This document shows, piece after piece, positions 61,423 to 64,000 of a stretch of DNA of 64,000 nucleotides. Source of the stretch: Gillisia sp. Hel_I_86 (GTDB lineage: Bacteria; Bacteroidota; Bacteroidia; Flavobacteriales; Flavobacteriaceae); the NCBI RefSeq assembly GCF_007827275.1, contig NZ_VISE01000001.1:1364001-1428000 (forward strand). The letters run 5' to 3'. Each line of letters opens with the position of its first letter. Positions within the stretch are counted from its first letter, which is position 1. Below the pieces are notes generated by a model. The model was given only the letters and a program-made list of their open reading frames with translations, was not told where the DNA came from and did no database searches. The translations under genes were made by a program, and so were the position numbers.

Positions 61423-62775
61423 ATGTTTAAAAAAATATTAATTGCCAACAGGGGTGAGATCGCACTGCGAATTATCCGTACCTGTAGGGAAATGGGCATA
61501 AAAACCGTAGCGGTATATTCTACTGCCGATGCAGAAAGTCTTCATGTACGTTTTGCAGACGAAGCGGTTTGTATAGGCCCACCACCCAGTAACCTTTCAT
61601 ATTTAAAAATATCAAATATCATTGCCGCTGCAGAGATTACCAATGCAGATGCCATACATCCAGGATATGGGTTTTTAGCAGAGAATTCTAAATTCTCCAA
61701 GATCTGTCAGGAGCACAATATCAAATTTATTGGTGCATCCCCAGAAATGATAGATAAAATGGGGGATAAAGCTTCTGCCCGTGCAACAATGACTGCTGCA
61801 GGTGTTCCTTGTATCCCAGGATCTGAAGGACTGCTCAAAGATTATGCAGATTGTTTAAAGACTGCAAAAGAAATGGGTTTCCCGGTAATGCTTAAAGCTA
61901 CTGCCGGTGGTGGAGGAAAAGGAATGCGTGCCGTAATGAAGGAGGAAAATCTTCAGGCAGCATGGGATTCTGCTCGTCAAGAAGCGGGTGCTGCCTTTGG
62001 AAATGATGGGATGTATATGGAAAAACTCATTTTGGAGCCACGCCATATCGAGATCCAAATTGTAGGGGATAGCACAGGAAAAGCATGTCACCTTTCAGAA
62101 AGGGATTGCTCAATCCAAAGAAGGCATCAAAAGCTTACCGAAGAAACCCCTTCGCCTTTCATGACAGATAAGTTGAGAAAGCAAATGGGAGATGCCGCCG
62201 TAAAAGCAGCAGAATTCATTAAATATGAAGGTGCAGGAACAATAGAATTCTTGGTAGACAAACATAGAAATTTCTACTTTATGGAGATGAACACTCGTAT
62301 CCAGGTAGAACATCCAATAACAGAACAGGTAATAGATTACGATCTTATTCGCGAGCAGATTTTGGTCGCGGCTGGAATTCCGCTTTCGGGAAAGAATTAC
62401 TTTCCAAAACTGCACTCCATAGAATGCAGGATCAATGCAGAAGATCCTTATAACGACTTTAGGCCTTCCCCGGGGAAGATCACCAATTTACACGCTCCAG
62501 GAGGGCATGGTGTAAGAATAGATACGCACGTTTACAGCGGCTATTCCATTCCTCCAAACTACGATTCCATGATCGCTAAATTGATCACCACTGCTCAAAC
62601 CAGGGAAGAAGCTATCAATAAAATGAAACGCGCCTTGGATGAGTTCGTGATAGAAGGGGTTAAAACCACGATTCCGTTCCATAGGCAATTAATGGATCAT
62701 CCAGATTATTTGGATGGAAACTACACCACCAAATTCATGGAGTCCTGGAAAATGGATGCCATTAAAGAAGAATAA
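61423..62775 (+). CDS. accC: Acetyl-CoA carboxylase biotin carboxylase subunit
   Basis: This 450-aa ATP-grasp enzyme carboxylates the biotin on AccB. It begins [20 protein letters not shown], with [13 protein letters not shown] (ATP loop, about residues 159-171), [17 protein letters not shown] and RINAEDP. Length is normal. The carboxyltransferase genes accA and accD are not in this window. Confidence 0.98.
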   Translation: MFKKILIANRGEIALRIIRTCREMGIKTVAVYSTADAESLHVRFADEAVCIGPPPSNLSYLKISNIIAAAEITNADAIHPGYGFLAENSKFSKICQEHNIKFIGASPEMIDKMGDKASARATMTAAGVPCIPGSEGLLKDYADCLKTAKEMGFPVMLKATAGGGGKGMRAVMKEENLQAAWDSARQEAGAAFGNDGMYMEKLILEPRHIEIQIVGDSTGKACHLSERDCSIQRRHQKLTEETPSPFMTDKLRKQMGDAAVKAAEFIKYEGAGTIEFLVDKHRNFYFMEMNTRIQVEHPITEQVIDYDLIREQILVAAGIPLSGKNYFPKLHSIECRINAEDPYNDFRPSPGKITNLHAPGGHGVRIDTHVYSGYSIPPNYDSMIAKLITTAQTREEAINKMKRALDEFVIEGVKTTIPFHRQLMDHPDYLDGNYTTKFMESWKMDAIKEE

Positions 62776-62781
62776 TATATA

Positions 62782-62806
62782 GGCCTCGAATTTTCGGGGC
62801 TTTTTT
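62782..62806 (+). terminator. Rho-independent terminator after accC
   Basis: GCCTCG/CGGGGC pair (one wobble) around AATTTT and are followed by six T. Confidence 0.8.
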
Positions 62807-62932
62807 ATGGGGTTCCCGCTCCAAAAAGAGCGGTCGGGCTATCCGCTTTTAGTCCCGAGCCACAAAAGTGTCTCGAGAGCTAACCGCTGCTATCCCTAAC
62901 CCTTTCTTTTTTAAAATCTAATCAATCCTATG

Positions 62933-62960
62933 TGTCACTTCGAGCGGAGTCGAGAAGTCT
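62933..62960 (+). repeat. Dispersed repeat type B
   Basis: GTCACTTCGAGCGGAGTCG and AGAAGTCT; the same words recur at 63106-63134 and in part at 14146-14170. Confidence 0.6.
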
Positions 62961-63000
62961 TCCATTACTTCATAACCATAGCTTAGTATTTAAATGCCAT

Positions 63001-63097
63001 TCAGTCCCGATCGCCATCGGGCGCAGTGAAGGATCTCAATGGAGCAACATTCCTGCTATTAAAAAAGATCCCTCCTGCCGGCGGGATGACAAAGAAA
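63001..63097. repeat. Dispersed imperfect palindrome (type A), copy 4
   Basis: It contains CAGTCCCGATCGCCATCGGG, GCAGTGAAGGATCTCAA, then AAAAGATCCCTCCTGCCGGC and GGGATGAC, the arm order of copy 1 with diverged bases. Confidence 0.65.
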
Positions 63098-63105
63098 AGC
63101 CAATT

Positions 63106-63134
63106 GTCCCTTCGATTTCGGAGTCGAGAAGTCT
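63106..63134 (+). repeat. Dispersed repeat type B, second copy in this gap
   Basis: GTCCCTTCGATTTCGGAGTC followed by GAGAAGTCT, close to 62933-62960. Confidence 0.6.
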
Positions 63135-63205
63135 AGGGGTTGGAAGTCCTTTAATTCCCAACATTTCTCCAAAACTTTCCGTAATTTCACCCCTAAATCC
63201 ATCAC

Positions 63206-64000
63206 ATGAACTTATCCTACTGGGAGCATAAGTCTTGGCTGTCTAATATAGATCATACTATTATTGGGAGCGGAATTGTAGGTCTTAATACTGCTCTCAG
63301 ATTAAGGGAAAAATTTCCAAAAACCAATATTCTAATTCTGGAACGTGGTTTCCTGCCAAATGGTGCAAGTACCAAGAATGCAGGATTTGCTTGTTTTGGG
63401 AGTCTTTCAGAAATGCTGGACGATCTAAATACACATTCAGAAGAAGAAGTGGTACAACTGGTTCAAAAAAGAGTAGATGGGTTGGCACTTTTGCGCAAGA
63501 CTCTAGGAGATGGAACCATAGATTTTAATCGATGGGGAGGTTATGAACTTTTTACTCCCGAAGATAAAGCGCTATTGGAGGAGTGTGAATCTAAAATAGA
63601 ATATGTAAATAAACTACTATTTCCAATTTTTAAAGAAAACGTTTTTAGCACCGGCCCCAATAAATTCAATTTTAAAAAGATCAAGGAAACGGTGATTTTT
63701 AACAAGTTTGAAGGCCAGATCAATACCGGAAAAATGATGGAAGCCTTGCTTAAAAAGGCTGCAAATACAGGAATCAAGATCTTGAATAATATAAGTGTTG
63801 AAGAGTTTTCAGAAGGAAATACTTCAGTAAAAATCAAGACCGATCAATTTGAATTCACTACAAAAAAGTTATTAATTGCAACCAACGGATTTGCCGTTCA
63901 GTTAGGTTTGGAATCGGTGAAACCGGCAAGAGCACAGGTCCTTATTACCAAACCGATTGAAAACCTTCAAATAAAAGGGACTTTTCACTTGCATAAGGGC
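63206..64000 (+). CDS. FAD-dependent oxidoreductase (DAO family), 5' part only
   Basis: The first 265 residues of a DadA/glycine-oxidase-like flavoprotein are present and run off the window. The FAD-binding fold appears as IIGSGIVGLNTALRL (about residues 19-33) with LERGFLPNGASTKNAGFACF downstream. Later segments include NTGKMMEAL and KKLLIATNGF. Substrate, probably an amine or amino acid, is unknown. The ATG at 63206 (MNLSYWEHKSWL) is the natural start. Confidence 0.87.
   Translation, partial: MNLSYWEHKSWLSNIDHTIIGSGIVGLNTALRLREKFPKTNILILERGFLPNGASTKNAGFACFGSLSEMLDDLNTHSEEEVVQLVQKRVDGLALLRKTLGDGTIDFNRWGGYELFTPEDKALLEECESKIEYVNKLLFPIFKENVFSTGPNKFNFKKIKETVIFNKFEGQINTGKMMEALLKKAANTGIKILNNISVEEFSEGNTSVKIKTDQFEFTTKKLLIATNGFAVQLGLESVKPARAQVLITKPIENLQIKGTFHLHKG

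Larger units (their letters stand above)
62776..63205. other. Repeat-rich gap between accC and the FAD oxidoreductase
   Basis: This 430-bp gap holds the accC terminator, a second hairpin (CCCGCTC with GAGCGG near 62813-62833), one type A repeat (63001-63097) and two type B repeats (62933-62960, 63106-63134). I see no gene. Confidence 0.65.

Noticed and set aside
1-64000. CRISPR arrays, rRNA genes, restriction or toxin-antitoxin systems
   Set aside because: I looked for regularly spaced repeats and known motifs and saw none.

Overview
The window reads as chromosome of a low-GC marine-type member of the Bacteroidetes, most likely a Flavobacteriaceae in the Gramella/Salegentibacter/Gillisia neighbourhood (genus is inference). 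Signs are the gliding/type IX secretion lipoprotein SprE (PorW), several Flavobacteriia-type families (DUF4254, DUF6427, DUF6341, DUF6909, DUF4837, DUF6168), a split ATP synthase operon, many sites of the Bacteroidetes -7 promoter form TAnnTTTG, and few strong Shine-Dalgarno sequences.

Layout. 1-8.8 kb (minus strand): sprE, bactofilin, two small AtpI-like membrane genes and atpBEFHAG; beta and epsilon are absent here. 8.9-16.8 kb: an ABC transporter pair, a PaaE-like ferredoxin reductase, a heptosyltransferase-like GT9 with DUF4254, the DUF6427/DUF6341 membrane pair and purD. 16.9-25.5 kb: a PaaK/CapK-like ligase facing a seven-gene minus-strand operon (M23 peptidase, GH3-like, DUF6909, rfbC, rfbD, UDP-glucuronate decarboxylase-like, GT2) that looks devoted to envelope or exopolysaccharide sugars. 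25.6-31.3 kb: tatA, DUF4837, lytic transglycosylase, pgk, holB and DoxX. 31.5-46.3 kb: ompH, a methyltransferase, mnmG-ybeY-DUF4175, gltX, a frameshifted outer-membrane beta-barrel gene, an SPFH protein, a YtxH/holin-like/DUF6327 trio, a pseudogene with two in-frame stops, glnS and a lipoprotein. 46.5-50.7 kb: folB, tRNA-Cys, a LysE-like exporter, a DUF2807 protein and rnr.

50.7-51.8 kb is a 1.1-kb very AT-rich stretch between divergent rnr and rpiB. To its left most genes run leftward; to its right nearly all run rightward. It carries repeated GTTAAC motifs and a few DnaA-box-like sites, so it is proposed as a candidate replication origin. An unclassified small membrane ORF lies inside it.

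51.8-57.1 kb: rpiB, a CDF metal exporter, an intact IS4-family element with 15-bp inverted repeats and an 8-bp target duplication (inserted in the hairpin of a dispersed genomic repeat), an ElaA-type acetyltransferase, two different IS200-like Y1 transposase elements, and a small Cys-rich protein with a C-terminal sorting tail of the PID-CTERM kind. 57.1-64 kb: ribE, pdxA, the DUF177-rpmF operon, fabH-accB-accC (fatty acid initiation and acetyl-CoA carboxylase), a repeat-rich gap, and the 5' part of an FAD-dependent oxidoreductase cut by the window end.

The most interesting points are the candidate origin, the cryptic nucleoside-phosphorylase-like C-terminus of DUF6909 within the sugar operon, the IS insertion into a repeat hairpin, the PID-CTERM-like protein, and the two decayed genes. 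No CRISPR array, restriction system or obvious new defence system was seen.
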